This document shows positions 55,502 through 64,000 of a DNA stretch of 64,000 bases, one piece after another. Position 1 is the first letter of the stretch; each line of letters begins with the position of its first letter. The notes under the pieces were generated by a model that saw nothing but the letters and a program-made list of their open reading frames with translations, was not told where the DNA came from and made no database searches. The translations under genes and the position numbers were made by a program. The stretch comes from Cupriavidus oxalaticus (lineage in GTDB: Bacteria > Pseudomonadota > Gammaproteobacteria > Burkholderiales > Burkholderiaceae): NCBI RefSeq assembly GCF_004768545.1, contig NZ_CP038635.1, forward strand, positions 2,728,001-2,792,000, read 5' to 3'.

Positions 55502-57682
55502 TTACTCCTTCTTCAGGGCGTTCAACGCGCCCAGGCTCTCGGACATGGTCGGCAGCTGCACCGTCACCGCGCCTGCCTGTGCCTGCCTGAGCAGGGTCAG
55601 CACGCCCTGCACGCGGCGCGACTTGGTGTCGAAGTAGCGGCCGATCATCGCCTGCGCGGCGGCGAGGTCGTTGCGGAACACCGGCTCGTTGCGCGACAGC
55701 AGTGCCAGCCGCGCATTGAGCAGGCGCAGCTTGACGTTCTCGCGCAGGAACCAGCCCTGGTCGCCGGACAGCAGCAGCGCTTCCGCATCGTCGACCTTGC
55801 GGATGCGGACTACCTGCGCCATTTCGTCGCGCAGGTAGGTCCACAGGCGGGAGAACCAGCCGTTGGTGGCAGCCGCCGCCGGGGCGCTGGCGCCGCCCTT
55901 GCCGGCCGCGCCCTCCTTGCGGGCATCGGCCTCGGTGCGTTCGAGCATGCGTTCGCTGGACAGCAGCGGCAGCGCGTCGACCTGGTTGATGGCTTCGTCC
56001 AGCTTGATCGCGGCGCCGGTCAGGTCGGTGTCGGGCACGGCCTTCATGCGCGCGATGTCGCGGGCAATGGCTCGGCGCAGCAGGTTGTACTGCGGCTTGT
56101 CGGTGCGCGCCAGGCGCGCGTCGGCGCTTTGCAGCGCGGCCAGCGCAACCTGCACGTTACCGGTCAGCTGCAACTGCTGGCCGGCGTTGGTCAGCAGTTG
56201 CTGGATCTCGGCGATTTCCCAGTCGTCGCGGTTGCGCATCAGATCCTGGTAGACCTGCTCCAGCGCCACCTGCTTGTCGCGGGTCTCGCCGACCTGGTTT
56301 TCGAGCGCGCCGACCTTGGCCTGCAGCTCCTTGACGGTGTCTTGCGCATTGCGCGTCAGCACGCGCGACTCCTGCACCAGCGCGTCGTTGCTTTGCTGGC
56401 GCCGCGCCAGTTCGCCGGTCAGGTGGTCCACGCGCTGCTGCAGCCACCAGAAGCCGCCGGCGGTGGCAACCACCAGCACGGCCACCAGGGCCCACAGCGC
56501 CGCGGGCTTGCGCGCGGCAGCGTGCTGGCCGGCGGAGGAAGCGGGGGCGCCGGGGCCCGGAGCGGGCGCGGAGGCCGCCGAGGCCGCAGCGGGCGGCGGT
56601 GTAGCGGAGGAGGACGTGGTTTCTTGCGTCACGCGTTCGACCTTCGTTGACGTTGCGGGGACTGCGACAGCCGGCGCTGGCGCCGGTGCCCCGGCGCGCA
56701 CCGGGCTGGTGTCTGTTATCGCGCCAGCGCGGCCGGATGCACCCGATACACCGGCAGCTTCCGGCGCAGCCGCCACCGGCACCGGACCGGCGTGGGCATC
56801 GGCCCATTGCAGGCACGCCGCGAGCAGGCCGGCATCGCCCGGCGCGGCACGCAGGATATGGCTGAAGCCCAGTGCCAGCGCTTGTTCGGCGATTCTCGCA
56901 TGCGGCGCGATGCACTGCACCTGCCGCAGGCCGGCATTTTCCTGCGGCGAAAGGTGTTGACGCGCGAGCGTGTCGAGGTTACGCACGGCCTCTGAGCTGG
57001 TCAGCAGCCATACATGGGGCGGCGCGCCGGCCTGCACGCTGTCGCGCACGGCCTGCCATTGCATCGCGCCGGGCTCCGGCAGCATGCGCCGGTAGGCCTC
57101 GACGGCCTCGACCTGGGCACCGGCTTCGCGCAGGCGGTCGCCGAGCCAGTCGCGGCCGCCGTTGCCGCGGACGATCAGGACGGGCTTGCCGGCGAGCGTG
57201 GCGGGATCGAGCTGGGCCCACAGCGCCTCGGAATCGAAGCGCGGGCCTTCGGCGTCGTGGTTCGGGTCGTGGTTGTGATGGCTGCTTTCGCTGGCGTCAT
57301 CGGCGCCCTGCCCGTTCCCTGCGGCGCCGGCCGGCGCGATCACCCGGCAGGTGGGCGGCGCGATGCCACGCTCGGCCAATGCGGCCACGCTGGCCGGACC
57401 AACCACGGCGGCCGGCACCTGCGCCGGCCATTGCGCCGTGGCGGCACCCTGCACGCCGGCCAGCGCATCCAGCGCATGGGCAATGGCGTTGGGACTGACA
57501 AAGACCACCAGCGCAAACTGATCGAGCCGCGCCAGGGCCGCGCGCAGCGGCGCGTCGTCGGCGGCCGGGCCGATCGCCAGCAGCGGAAAGCTGAGCACGT
57601 CCAGACCCGCGGCCTGCAGCGCCTCGGTCAGTTGCCGGGACTGCCCGGCGGGTCGTGTGACAACGACGGTCGGGCGGGGCAT
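55502..57682 (-). CDS. hemDX: Fused uroporphyrinogen-III synthase (HemD) and HemX-like membrane protein
   Basis: A single 726-residue reading frame joins two usually separate genes. Residues 1 to about 295 are HemD, which closes hydroxymethylbilane to uroporphyrinogen III: it opens VVVTRPAGQSRQLTEAL and has VFVSPNAIAHALD. A His/Asp-rich insert lies at about 128-150. Residues 296-390 are an Ala/Pro/Ser linker. Residues 394-414 are a transmembrane segment, then coiled-coil and helical HemX-type sequence through NRDDWEIAEIQQLLTNAGQQL (in pieces) to 726. No frameshift or stop interrupts the joint. It lies 9 bases after hemC. Confidence 0.92.
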   Translation of the reverse strand: MPRPTVVVTRPAGQSRQLTEALQAAGLDVLSFPLLAIGPAADDAPLRAALARLDQFALVVFVSPNAIAHALDALAGVQGAATAQWPAQVPAAVVGPASVAALAERGIAPPTCRVIAPAGAAGNGQGADDASESSHHNHDPNHDAEGPRFDSEALWAQLDPATLAGKPVLIVRGNGGRDWLGDRLREAGAQVEAVEAYRRMLPEPGAMQWQAVRDSVQAGAPPHVWLLTSSEAVRNLDTLARQHLSPQENAGLRQVQCIAPHARIAEQALALGFSHILRAAPGDAGLLAACLQWADAHAGPVPVAAAPEAAGVSGASGRAGAITDTSPVRAGAPAPAPAVAVPATSTKVERVTQETTSSSATPPPAAASAASAPAPGPGAPASSAGQHAAARKPAALWALVAVLVVATAGGFWWLQQRVDHLTGELARRQQSNDALVQESRVLTRNAQDTVKELQAKVGALENQVGETRDKQVALEQVYQDLMRNRDDWEIAEIQQLLTNAGQQLQLTGNVQVALAALQSADARLARTDKPQYNLLRRAIARDIARMKAVPDTDLTGAAIKLDEAINQVDALPLLSSERMLERTEADARKEGAAGKGGASAPAAAATNGWFSRLWTYLRDEMAQVVRIRKVDDAEALLLSGDQGWFLRENVKLRLLNARLALLSRNEPVFRNDLAAAQAMIGRYFDTKSRRVQGVLTLLRQAQAGAVTVQLPTMSESLGALNALKKE

Positions 57683-57691
57683 CGGTCAGCC

Positions 57692-58720
57692 TCAGGCGGG
57701 AGGTTGCGTGCCGGGCGTGCCGGGCGAGGCGGCGGCGGGATCGGCGAGCGCGGCGAGGATCGCTTCGGCGCCCTGCGCCAGCAGGTCGCGCGCGCAGGCC
57801 TGGCCAAGGGCTTCCGCGGCGCGCAGGTCGGTGGCCGGGCCGGCAACGGCGGCGCGCAGGCCGCGCGTGCCGTCGGGCATGCCGACAAAGGCGTCGAGCC
57901 TGAGCTGGTCGCCGTCCCAGTATGCGTGGGCCGCCAGCGGTACCTGGCACGAACCGTTCAGCATGCGCGCCACGGCGCGCTCAGCGGCCACGGCCAGCAG
58001 CGTCGGCTGGTGGTTGAGCGGAGCCAGCCAGGCGGCGAGCTCGGGGCGATTGGACGGGATCTCGATGCCAAGCGCACCCTGCCCGGCCGCGGGCAGCGAC
58101 GACTCAACGGGGATCACCGCGCGGATGCGGTCATTCAGGCCCAGGCGCTTGAGCCCCGCGGCGGCCAGAATGATGGCGCCATATTCGCCCCGGTCAAGCT
58201 TGCCGAGCCGCGTGTCGAGGTTGCCGCGCAGCGGCTTGACCACCAGGTGCGGATAGCGGGTGCGCAGCAAGGCCTCGCGGCGCAGGCTGGAGGTGCCGAC
58301 CACGGTGCCGGGCGGCATCTCGTCGAGCGAGGCAAAGCTGTTCGAAACCAGTGCGTCGCGCGGGTCCTCGCGCTCCATCACCGCGGTCAGCGCGAAGCCG
58401 GGAGGCAGTTCCATCGGCACATCCTTGAGCGAATGCACCGCCAGGTCCGCGCGGCCTTCGTCCATCGCGAACTCCAGTTCTTTGACAAACAGACCCTTGC
58501 CGCCGACTTTCGACAGCGTACGGTCTAGAATCTGGTCTCCGCGCGTGGTCATGCCAAGAATGGACACGTCACACGCGGGATAGTATTGTTGCAATGCAGC
58601 ACGCACATGTTCAGCCTGCCACATGGCCAGACGGCTCTCGCGGGAGGCAATGACGAGCTTTTGCGGAAGGTTGCTAGACACGACAGCGGTAGAGGAAGAC
58701 GGGATGGCGGATGCTTGCAT
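57692..58720 (-). CDS. hemC: Hydroxymethylbilane synthase (porphobilinogen deaminase)
   Basis: A 342-residue enzyme that links four porphobilinogens. [19 protein letters not shown] begins the conserved part after about 20 extra N-terminal residues. [14 protein letters not shown] is the catalytic loop, and the dipyrromethane cofactor cysteine is in [15 protein letters not shown] near residue 260. The product goes to HemD, encoded just downstream. It is divergent from ppc with 68 bases between. Confidence 0.95.
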   Translation of the reverse strand: MQASAIPSSSTAVVSSNLPQKLVIASRESRLAMWQAEHVRAALQQYYPACDVSILGMTTRGDQILDRTLSKVGGKGLFVKELEFAMDEGRADLAVHSLKDVPMELPPGFALTAVMEREDPRDALVSNSFASLDEMPPGTVVGTSSLRREALLRTRYPHLVVKPLRGNLDTRLGKLDRGEYGAIILAAAGLKRLGLNDRIRAVIPVESSLPAAGQGALGIEIPSNRPELAAWLAPLNHQPTLLAVAAERAVARMLNGSCQVPLAAHAYWDGDQLRLDAFVGMPDGTRGLRAAVAGPATDLRAAEALGQACARDLLAQGAEAILAALADPAAASPGTPGTQPPA

Positions 58721-58788
58721 CCGTGAATGTTAGCACGCGACCCAATAGCCGCTCCGCACCAATATAGATAAGCAGACGAGGAGATTGC

Positions 58789-61700
58789 ATGACGCAGCAC
58801 GCTGCGCGCCCCACTGGCCGCAAGACCGCCGCTTCGGGCGCTTCGGGCACATCCGCCGGCGCTTCGGCCGCGAAGGATCCGGCCGCTGGCTTGGGTGAAG
58901 CAAACGGCGCATCCGCCACCAAACCGACCCGCACGGCCCGCCGCCGCAGCGGCACCGAAGGCAGCAGCGGCGCCACCTCACGCACCGCGAAGCGCGTCTC
59001 CAAACCCCAGCTTTCCATCGTGTCGAGCAACGGAACCACCATCGCGGCCGCCGTCGGCCGCCGCACCCCTGACAAAGACCTGCCGCTGCGCGAGGACATC
59101 CGCTTCCTGGGCCGCCTGCTGGGCGAATGCCTGCGCGAGCAGGAAGGCGACGCCGCCTTCGAGGTGGTCGAAACCATCCGCCAGACCGCGGTGCGCTTCC
59201 GCCGCGAGAACGACCGTGCCGCCGGCGCCGAGCTGGACCGCCTGCTCAAGCGCCTGTCGCGCGACCAGACCAACCAGGTGGTGCGCGCGTTCAGCTATTT
59301 CTCGCACCTGGCCAACATCGCCGAGGACCAGCACCACAACCGTCGCCGCCGCGTGCATGCGCTGGCCGGCTCGCCGCCGCAGGCCGGCAGCCTGCAGCAC
59401 GCGCTGGAAAAGATCGACGCCGCCGGCGTCACCGGCAAGCAGCTGCGCAAGTTCCTGGACGAGGCGCTGATCGTGCCGGTGCTGACCGCGCACCCGACCG
59501 AAGTCCAGCGCAAGAGCATCCTGGACGCCGAGCGCGAGATCGCCCGCCTGCTGGCCGAGCGCGACCTGCCGACGACCGCGCGCGAGCGCGAGCACAACAC
59601 CGCCCAGCTGCGCGCCAAGGTCACCACGCTGTGGCAGACCCGCATGCTGCGCGACGCGCGCCTGACGGTGGGCGACGAGATTGACAACGCGCTGTCTTAC
59701 TACCGCACCTGCTTCCTGCGCGGTATCCCGCAGCTGATGACGGAGCTGGAAGAAGACATCGCCGCAGTGTTCCCGACCACGCGCAAGCGCAAGGGCACCC
59801 CGGGCACGCAGCCCACGCCGCTGGCGCCGTTCCTGCAGATGGGCTCGTGGATCGGTGGCGACCGCGACGGCAATCCCAACGTGACCGCCGAGACCCTGGA
59901 ACACGCCTCCAGCCAGCAGGCCCAGATGATCCTGGACTGGTACCTGGATGAAGTCCATGCGCTGGGCGCCGAGCTGTCGATGTCGACACTGATGGTCGAT
60001 GCCAGCCCCGAACTGCTGGCGCTGGCCGAGCGCTCGCCCGATATTTCCGAGCATCGCGCCGATGAACCGTATCGCCGCGCGCTGATCGGCATCTACGCGC
60101 GCCTGGCCGCCACCTGCAAGACGCTGACCGGCCACGCCGCGCCGCGCCGCCCGGTGGCGCCGGCCGAGCCCTATGACAGCGCCGAAGCCTTCGCCGCCGA
60201 CGTGCAGGTGGTGATCGACTCGCTGCGCGAGAACCACGGCCAGGCGCTCGCAGGTGCGCGCATCGACGCGCTGGCGCGTGCCATCGGCGTGTTCGGCTTC
60301 CACCTGGCGTCAGTCGACATGCGCCAGGTGTCGGACGTGCACGAAGCCGTCATCGCCGAGCTGTTCGCCGCCGCCGGCATCGCCCCCGACTACGCCGCGC
60401 TGCCCGAGCAGCGCAAGCTGGAGCTGCTGCTGGCCGAGCTGCGCCAGCCGCGCCTGCTGACGCTGCCTTGGCACGAGTACTCCGAGCAGACCCGCAAGGA
60501 ACTGGCGATCTTTGCCGCCGCGCGCGAGCTGCGCAAGCGCTACGGCAAGCGCATCGCGCGCAACTACATCATCTCGCACACCGAGACGCTGTCCGACCTG
60601 GTCGAGGTCATGCTGCTGCAGAAGGAATCCGGCATGCTGCAAGGCACGCTGGGCAGCAAGACCGATCCGGCGCGCATGGAACTGATGGTGATCCCGCTGT
60701 TCGAGACCATCGAGGACTTGCGCAACGCCGCCGGCATCATGCAGTCGCTGCTGGACCTGCCCGGCTTCGATTCGGTGATTGCGCACCATGGCGTCGAGCA
60801 GGAAGTGATGCTCGGCTACTCGGACTCCAACAAGGACGGCGGCTTCCTGACCTCCAACTGGGAGCTGTACAAGGCCGAGCTGGCGCTGGTGCAGCTGTTC
60901 GAGGAGCGCAAGGTCAAGCTGCGCCTGTTCCACGGCCGCGGCGGCACCGTCGGCCGCGGCGGCGGCCCGACCTACGACGCCATCCTGTCGCAGCCGCCGG
61001 GCACGGTCAACGGCCAGATCCGCCTGACCGAGCAGGGCGAGATCATCAACAGCAAGTTCGCCAACGCCGAGATCGGCCGGCGCAACCTGGAGACGGTGGT
61101 CGCGGCCACGCTGGAAGCATCGCTGCTGCCGCAGCAGAACGCGCCCAGGGACCTCGACATGTTCGAGGCGGTGATGCAGCAGCTGTCCGACCGCGCCTTC
61201 ACGGCCTACCGCGACCTGGTCTACGAGACCCCGGGCTTCAAGGACTACTTCTTCGCCACCACGCCGATCACCGAGATCGCCGACCTGAACCTGGGCTCGC
61301 GTCCGGCCTCGCGCAAGCTGATGGACAAGAAGCACCGCCGCATCGAAGACCTGCGCGCGATCCCGTGGGGCTTCTCATGGGGCCAGTGCCGGCTGCTGCT
61401 GCCGGGCTGGTACGGCTTTGGCAGCGCGGTGAAGTCGCTGCTGGATCGCGCGCCGGACGACAAGGCACGCAAGTCCGCCGTCACCACGCTGCGCCGCATG
61501 GTCAAGACCTGGCCGTTCTTCTCCACGCTGCTGTCCAACATGGACATGGTGCTGGCCAAGACCGACCTGGCGGTGGCTTCGCGCTATGCGCAGCTGTGCG
61601 ACGACGCGGCGCTGCGCCGCAATGTGTTCAACCGCATCAGCAAGGAATGGCACCTGACCAGCGAGATGCTGGCGCTGATCACCGGGCACCAGGACCGGCT

Positions 61701-61887
61701 GGCGGACAACCCGCTGCTGGCGCGGTCGATCAAGAACCGGTTTGCCTACCTGGATCCGCTGAACCACTTGCAGGTGGAACTGCTCAAGCGCTACCGGGCC
61801 GGCAAGGACGGGGATGATATCCGCGTACGGCGGGGGATCCACCTGACGATCAATGGGGTGGCGGCTGGGTTGCGCAATACTGGCTGA
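58789..61887 (+). CDS. ppc: Phosphoenolpyruvate carboxylase
   Basis: Anaplerotic enzyme of 1032 residues that makes oxaloacetate from PEP and bicarbonate. The catalytic histidine block is [15 protein letters not shown] near residue 236, and [15 protein letters not shown] near 715 is the Gly-rich active loop. [19 protein letters not shown] (in pieces) and the C-terminal RNTG are both diagnostic. The first 85 residues are an Ala/Ser/Thr-rich extension not found in E. coli Ppc and probably disordered. GAGGAG precedes the ATG. The hemC-ppc divergent arrangement is common in this bacterial group. A long palindrome lies 20 bases after the stop. Confidence 0.96.
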   Translation: MTQHAARPTGRKTAASGASGTSAGASAAKDPAAGLGEANGASATKPTRTARRRSGTEGSSGATSRTAKRVSKPQLSIVSSNGTTIAAAVGRRTPDKDLPLREDIRFLGRLLGECLREQEGDAAFEVVETIRQTAVRFRRENDRAAGAELDRLLKRLSRDQTNQVVRAFSYFSHLANIAEDQHHNRRRRVHALAGSPPQAGSLQHALEKIDAAGVTGKQLRKFLDEALIVPVLTAHPTEVQRKSILDAEREIARLLAERDLPTTAREREHNTAQLRAKVTTLWQTRMLRDARLTVGDEIDNALSYYRTCFLRGIPQLMTELEEDIAAVFPTTRKRKGTPGTQPTPLAPFLQMGSWIGGDRDGNPNVTAETLEHASSQQAQMILDWYLDEVHALGAELSMSTLMVDASPELLALAERSPDISEHRADEPYRRALIGIYARLAATCKTLTGHAAPRRPVAPAEPYDSAEAFAADVQVVIDSLRENHGQALAGARIDALARAIGVFGFHLASVDMRQVSDVHEAVIAELFAAAGIAPDYAALPEQRKLELLLAELRQPRLLTLPWHEYSEQTRKELAIFAAARELRKRYGKRIARNYIISHTETLSDLVEVMLLQKESGMLQGTLGSKTDPARMELMVIPLFETIEDLRNAAGIMQSLLDLPGFDSVIAHHGVEQEVMLGYSDSNKDGGFLTSNWELYKAELALVQLFEERKVKLRLFHGRGGTVGRGGGPTYDAILSQPPGTVNGQIRLTEQGEIINSKFANAEIGRRNLETVVAATLEASLLPQQNAPRDLDMFEAVMQQLSDRAFTAYRDLVYETPGFKDYFFATTPITEIADLNLGSRPASRKLMDKKHRRIEDLRAIPWGFSWGQCRLLLPGWYGFGSAVKSLLDRAPDDKARKSAVTTLRRMVKTWPFFSTLLSNMDMVLAKTDLAVASRYAQLCDDAALRRNVFNRISKEWHLTSEMLALITGHQDRLADNPLLARSIKNRFAYLDPLNHLQVELLKRYRAGKDGDDIRVRRGIHLTINGVAAGLRNTG

Positions 61888-61907
61888 CGGCAATCGCGGG
61901 ACCGCCG

Positions 61908-61947
61908 GTTTGCTCCCCTCTCCCGCTCGCGGGAGAGGGGAGCAAAC
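61908..61947. repeat. Long perfect palindrome, copy 2
   Basis: GTTTGCTCCCCTCTCCCGC and its exact complement flank a TC centre (19+2+19 bases). It shares the GTTTGCTCCCCTCT core with the element at 16981-17022 and again lies between converging gene ends (ppc and the ferritin-like gene). No T run follows, so it is a REP-type repeat or a two-way terminator. Confidence 0.88.
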
Positions 61948-61968
61948 AATCGGCGAGCGTTGCCCGCT

Positions 61969-62580
61969 TCAGCCGACAAACGCCCCCGGCACCGGATCCT
62001 CACCCAGCGCATGCAGCAGCACCGCCCAGTGCATTGCCTCGTCCCCGAGGATGCTGCCAGCGGCCCTGGTCAGCTCGCGGTTGTGGAAGTTCGGCAGCAC
62101 GCCCAGGTAGGCCGCGGTCGCGCCCTTCTCCAGCCCCGCGGCAAAGCGCAGCACATCGGCCTGGTTCTTCAGGCTCTCGGTCGGGAACTTGTATTCCGAC
62201 GCCTTCTTCGCCATCACCGGCGTGCCACCCAGCTTCGACACCGTCCCGGCCAGCACCTGCGCATGGGCCTTGTGGTGGTCCTGGAACTTGACCGCGGTGG
62301 CGAGCACCGGCTTCTGCAGCAGCCCGCTCTCGGCGCCGACCTGGTAGGCGGCAATCGCCTGGTACTCCAGCCCCAGAGCGGTATTCAGGATATTGATGTC
62401 GTCCTTGGTGCTGCCCGACTGCGTCTGCGCCCACGCCGGCATCGACTCGCCGAGCGTGATGACGGCCAGCGAGCCGAGCGCGAACAGGCCGGGCGCCTTG
62501 AGCAAGCCCCGCCGGCGCGCATCCGGCAGCGTGACGATGGTCCCGGCCTCGCGCGCGGGTTTCTGTGACATGCGGTCCAT
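61969..62580 (-). CDS. Exported ferritin-like domain protein
   Basis: A 203-residue protein. A Tat-type signal has RRRGLLKAPG followed by a hydrophobic run and a cleavage-like site at PAWAQT, about residue 52. The mature part is a four-helix ferritin-like domain with carboxylate and histidine positions in LEYQAIAAYQVG, FQDHHKAHAQVL and LGDEAMHWAVLLHAL. This is the Ferritin_2 type, not an iron-store cage. An AGGAG ribosome site precedes the ATG at 62580. It is divergent from the ECF sigma gene, which often marks co-regulation. The metal content and substrate are unknown. Confidence 0.88.
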   Translation of the reverse strand: MDRMSQKPAREAGTIVTLPDARRRGLLKAPGLFALGSLAVITLGESMPAWAQTQSGSTKDDINILNTALGLEYQAIAAYQVGAESGLLQKPVLATAVKFQDHHKAHAQVLAGTVSKLGGTPVMAKKASEYKFPTESLKNQADVLRFAAGLEKGATAAYLGVLPNFHNRELTRAAGSILGDEAMHWAVLLHALGEDPVPGAFVG

Positions 62581-62686
62581 GGTGTTCTCCTGTGACGGAT
62601 GACAACGTGGCGCCCCGTTGGCGGGGGTGCCTGGCTTGCGCCTGTCACTTCTACGCACGCGCCGCGCGTTTGGATGCGGCGCTACC

Positions 62687-62692
62687 TATAAT
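62687..62692 (+). promoter_or_regulatory. Candidate -10 box before the ECF sigma gene
   Basis: A perfect TATAAT lies 33 bases before the likely GTG start. A TTGGAT at 62670-62675 is only 11 bases away, too close for a normal sigma-70 promoter. An ECF-type promoter could instead be used. Confidence 0.3.
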
Positions 62693-62724
62693 CCGGCAAA
62701 GCTCCCTTGCAAGGACCCGTCCCG

Positions 62725-63324
62725 GTGCCGCCCTCCCCCCAGCCGTCTTATGCCGCGCCCGCCGGTCCCGACCGGCTGGAGGCGCTGCTGCAGGCCGTGG
62801 CCGTGGGCGACCGCCAGGCACTGCGCGGCCTCTATGACCTCACCGCAACGAAACTGTTTGGCCTCGCGCTGCGTATCACTGGCAGGCGCGATTGGGCGGA
62901 GGATGTCGTGCAGGAAAGCTTTGTCAGCATCTGGCACCACGCCGGCGACTATCGGCCGCATCTGGCCGCGCCGATGACCTGGATGACAGCGATCGTGCGC
63001 AACCGGGCGCTCGACAGCCTGCGCCGCGCCGCCGCCGCGCGCGTTGCGCAGACCGTCGAGCTGGAAGAAGACCTGGGCGAGTGGCTGGCCGATGACGCCG
63101 CCGGCCCCGCCGAGCTGGCCGATGCCAGCCAGCAGGCGCGCGCGCTGAACCGCTGCCTGCAACGGCTGGAGCAGGCGCAGCGGCAGGCGATCGTGCTCGC
63201 GTACCTGCACGATCTGAGCCATGCCGAGCTGGCGGCACGGCTGCGCGTGCCGCTGGGCACAGTCAAGTCCTGGGTGCGCCGCGGCCTGGAGCGGCTGCGC
63301 CACTGCCTGGAGGCGGCGACATGA
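62725..63324 (+). CDS. ECF RNA polymerase sigma factor
   Basis: A 199-residue sigma-70 family protein. Region 2 is ALRGLYDLTATKLFGLALRI through DWAEDVVQESFVSIWHHA, with the -10 recognition helix. Region 4 is LERLEQAQRQAIVLAYLHDLSHAELAARLRVPLGTVKSWVRRGLERLR in pieces, a helix-turn-helix for the -35 element. The GTG at 62725 has AAGGA 9 bases upstream; a TTG at 62707 would overlap that site. The stop overlaps the anti-sigma start (ATGA). It is divergent from the ferritin-like gene, a likely target. Confidence 0.92.
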   Translation: MPPSPQPSYAAPAGPDRLEALLQAVAVGDRQALRGLYDLTATKLFGLALRITGRRDWAEDVVQESFVSIWHHAGDYRPHLAAPMTWMTAIVRNRALDSLRRAAAARVAQTVELEEDLGEWLADDAAGPAELADASQQARALNRCLQRLEQAQRQAIVLAYLHDLSHAELAARLRVPLGTVKSWVRRGLERLRHCLEAAT

Positions 63325-64000
63325 AACTGGCCGCCCATCCCGAGCTGCTCGATCGCCTTGCCGCCCAGTACGCGCTTGGCGTGCTGCGCGGTGGCGCGCG
63401 CCGGCGCATGGAACACCTCGCGCGTGAAGAGCCGGCGGTGCACGCCGCCATCCTGCGCTGGCAGGACCGGCTGGCCGGCGTGTCCGAGTTGCAGGCCACA
63501 GCGGAACCGGTCGACAAGGTCTGGTGCGGCATCGAAGCCCGGCTGGGCTGGAAGCCGCCCGTTGAGGCCCTCAAGCCTGCCAGGCCCGCTGAAGTCGCGG
63601 CGGCCGGCTGGTGGCAGCGGCTGTGGTCGGCTCCGGTGTTCTGGCGCGGCGCCGCGGCGGCAATGGCCGTGGTGACAGTGCTGTCGATCGGGATCGGCAT
63701 GCAGGTGGCGCAACAGCGCGAGGCCCCGCCGGCCGCGGTCATCGCCGTGCTCAACGACGACCAGGCCCAGCCCGCCATGCTGGTGTCCTGGGATGCGGGC
63801 GCGCGCAGCCTGATCGTGAGGCGCCTGGATCACGTAAAGCTGAGCGAGCAACAGGTGCTGCAATTGTGGGCCCTGCCCGCCGGCGGCAAGCCGCGCTCGC
63901 TCGGCGTGATCGGCCGGGCGCCGCAGGTCCGCCTGGCGATGGCAGCCCCCCCCGCCGCAGTGCCGGCCCTGGCGGTCAGCATCGAGCCGACTGGCGGCTC
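63321..64000 (+). CDS. Anti-sigma factor, RskA type (runs off the window edge)
   Basis: At least 226 residues are visible, and the frame continues past 64000. A cytosolic N-terminal part (1-100) rich in Arg and Glu binds the sigma factor. A single transmembrane segment lies at about 108-128. The periplasmic part shows the RskA-type stretch LQLWALPAGGKPRSLGVIG (in pieces) and AVSIEPTGGS. No zinc-binding HxxxCxxC is present. Such proteins hold the sigma factor until a redox or envelope signal releases it. It is coupled to the sigma gene by a 4-base overlap. Confidence 0.9.
   Translation, partial: MKLAAHPELLDRLAAQYALGVLRGGARRRMEHLAREEPAVHAAILRWQDRLAGVSELQATAEPVDKVWCGIEARLGWKPPVEALKPARPAEVAAAGWWQRLWSAPVFWRGAAAAMAVVTVLSIGIGMQVAQQREAPPAAVIAVLNDDQAQPAMLVSWDAGARSLIVRRLDHVKLSEQQVLQLWALPAGGKPRSLGVIGRAPQVRLAMAAPPAAVPALAVSIEPTGG

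Noticed and set aside
55502..57682. The HemD-HemX joint as a frameshift or assembly error
   Set aside because: The frame is continuous through a long linker, and the same type of fusion is recalled from related genomes.
58789..59040. The Ala/Ser-rich N-terminal part of ppc as a separate small gene or wrong start
   Set aside because: A good GAGGAG ribosome site precedes this ATG, and the frame runs into the conserved body without a better start.

Overview
The window is GC-rich chromosomal DNA of a betaproteobacterium of the Burkholderiaceae, most likely Cupriavidus. The genus call is an inference from gene content and order: an acetoacetyl-CoA synthetase next to an intracellular PHB depolymerase, a hemC/hemDX/hemY block divergent from a large ppc, and the yqgE-ruvX-pyrR-pyrB-pyrC' block. 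No insertion sequence, phage gene or CRISPR array was seen.

Layout. 0-9 kb: carbon and housekeeping genes (acetoacetyl-CoA synthetase, glutathione transferase, PHB depolymerase, aldose epimerase-like protein, tRNA-Gly(CCC), trmB, uppP, a DUF1439-like lipoprotein, a Cys-cluster protein). 9-17 kb: a TetR regulator, an RND adaptor and pump, a PCMT-like methyltransferase, a rhodanese and a TolC-type outer-membrane protein, all on the plus strand, followed by a META-domain lipoprotein. 18-23 kb: LPS inner-core genes (a GT4, waaA, waaC) and phosphomannomutase. 23-28.4 kb: a short plus-strand cluster with an undecaprenyl-phosphate sugar transferase, two GT4 enzymes and a Wzx-type flippase. 28.4-42.1 kb: a long minus-strand operon read manC, wzm, wzt, FkbM-methyltransferase/coiled-coil, a 1502-residue four-domain glycosyltransferase, gmd, rmd, GT4, GT4. 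42.4-45.9 kb: rmlBDAC. 46-52.6 kb: apaH, then plsC, an apparently inactive pyrC', pyrB, pyrR, ruvX, yqgE and rsuA. 52.7-64 kb: photolyase, hemY, a hemD-hemX fusion, hemC, ppc, a ferritin-like Tat protein and an ECF sigma/anti-sigma pair that runs off the right edge.

How it works together. ManB (21.6 kb) and the bifunctional ManC give GDP-mannose; Gmd and Rmd turn it into GDP-D-rhamnose. The GT4 set and the four-domain enzyme would build a D-rhamnose or mannose polymer on undecaprenyl-PP, and Wzm/Wzt would export it. Wzt carries an extra C-terminal domain of the kind that reads the end of a finished chain, and the gene directly downstream encodes a methyltransferase fused to a coiled coil. This is the architecture expected of a WbdD-like cap-and-ruler system built from a different methyltransferase family, and it is the most interesting proposal in the window. 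RmlABCD supplies dTDP-L-rhamnose, so donors for both rhamnose enantiomers are encoded side by side. Base composition falls clearly within the 25.8-42.4 kb part, suggesting a transferred O-antigen locus set into a conserved chromosome.
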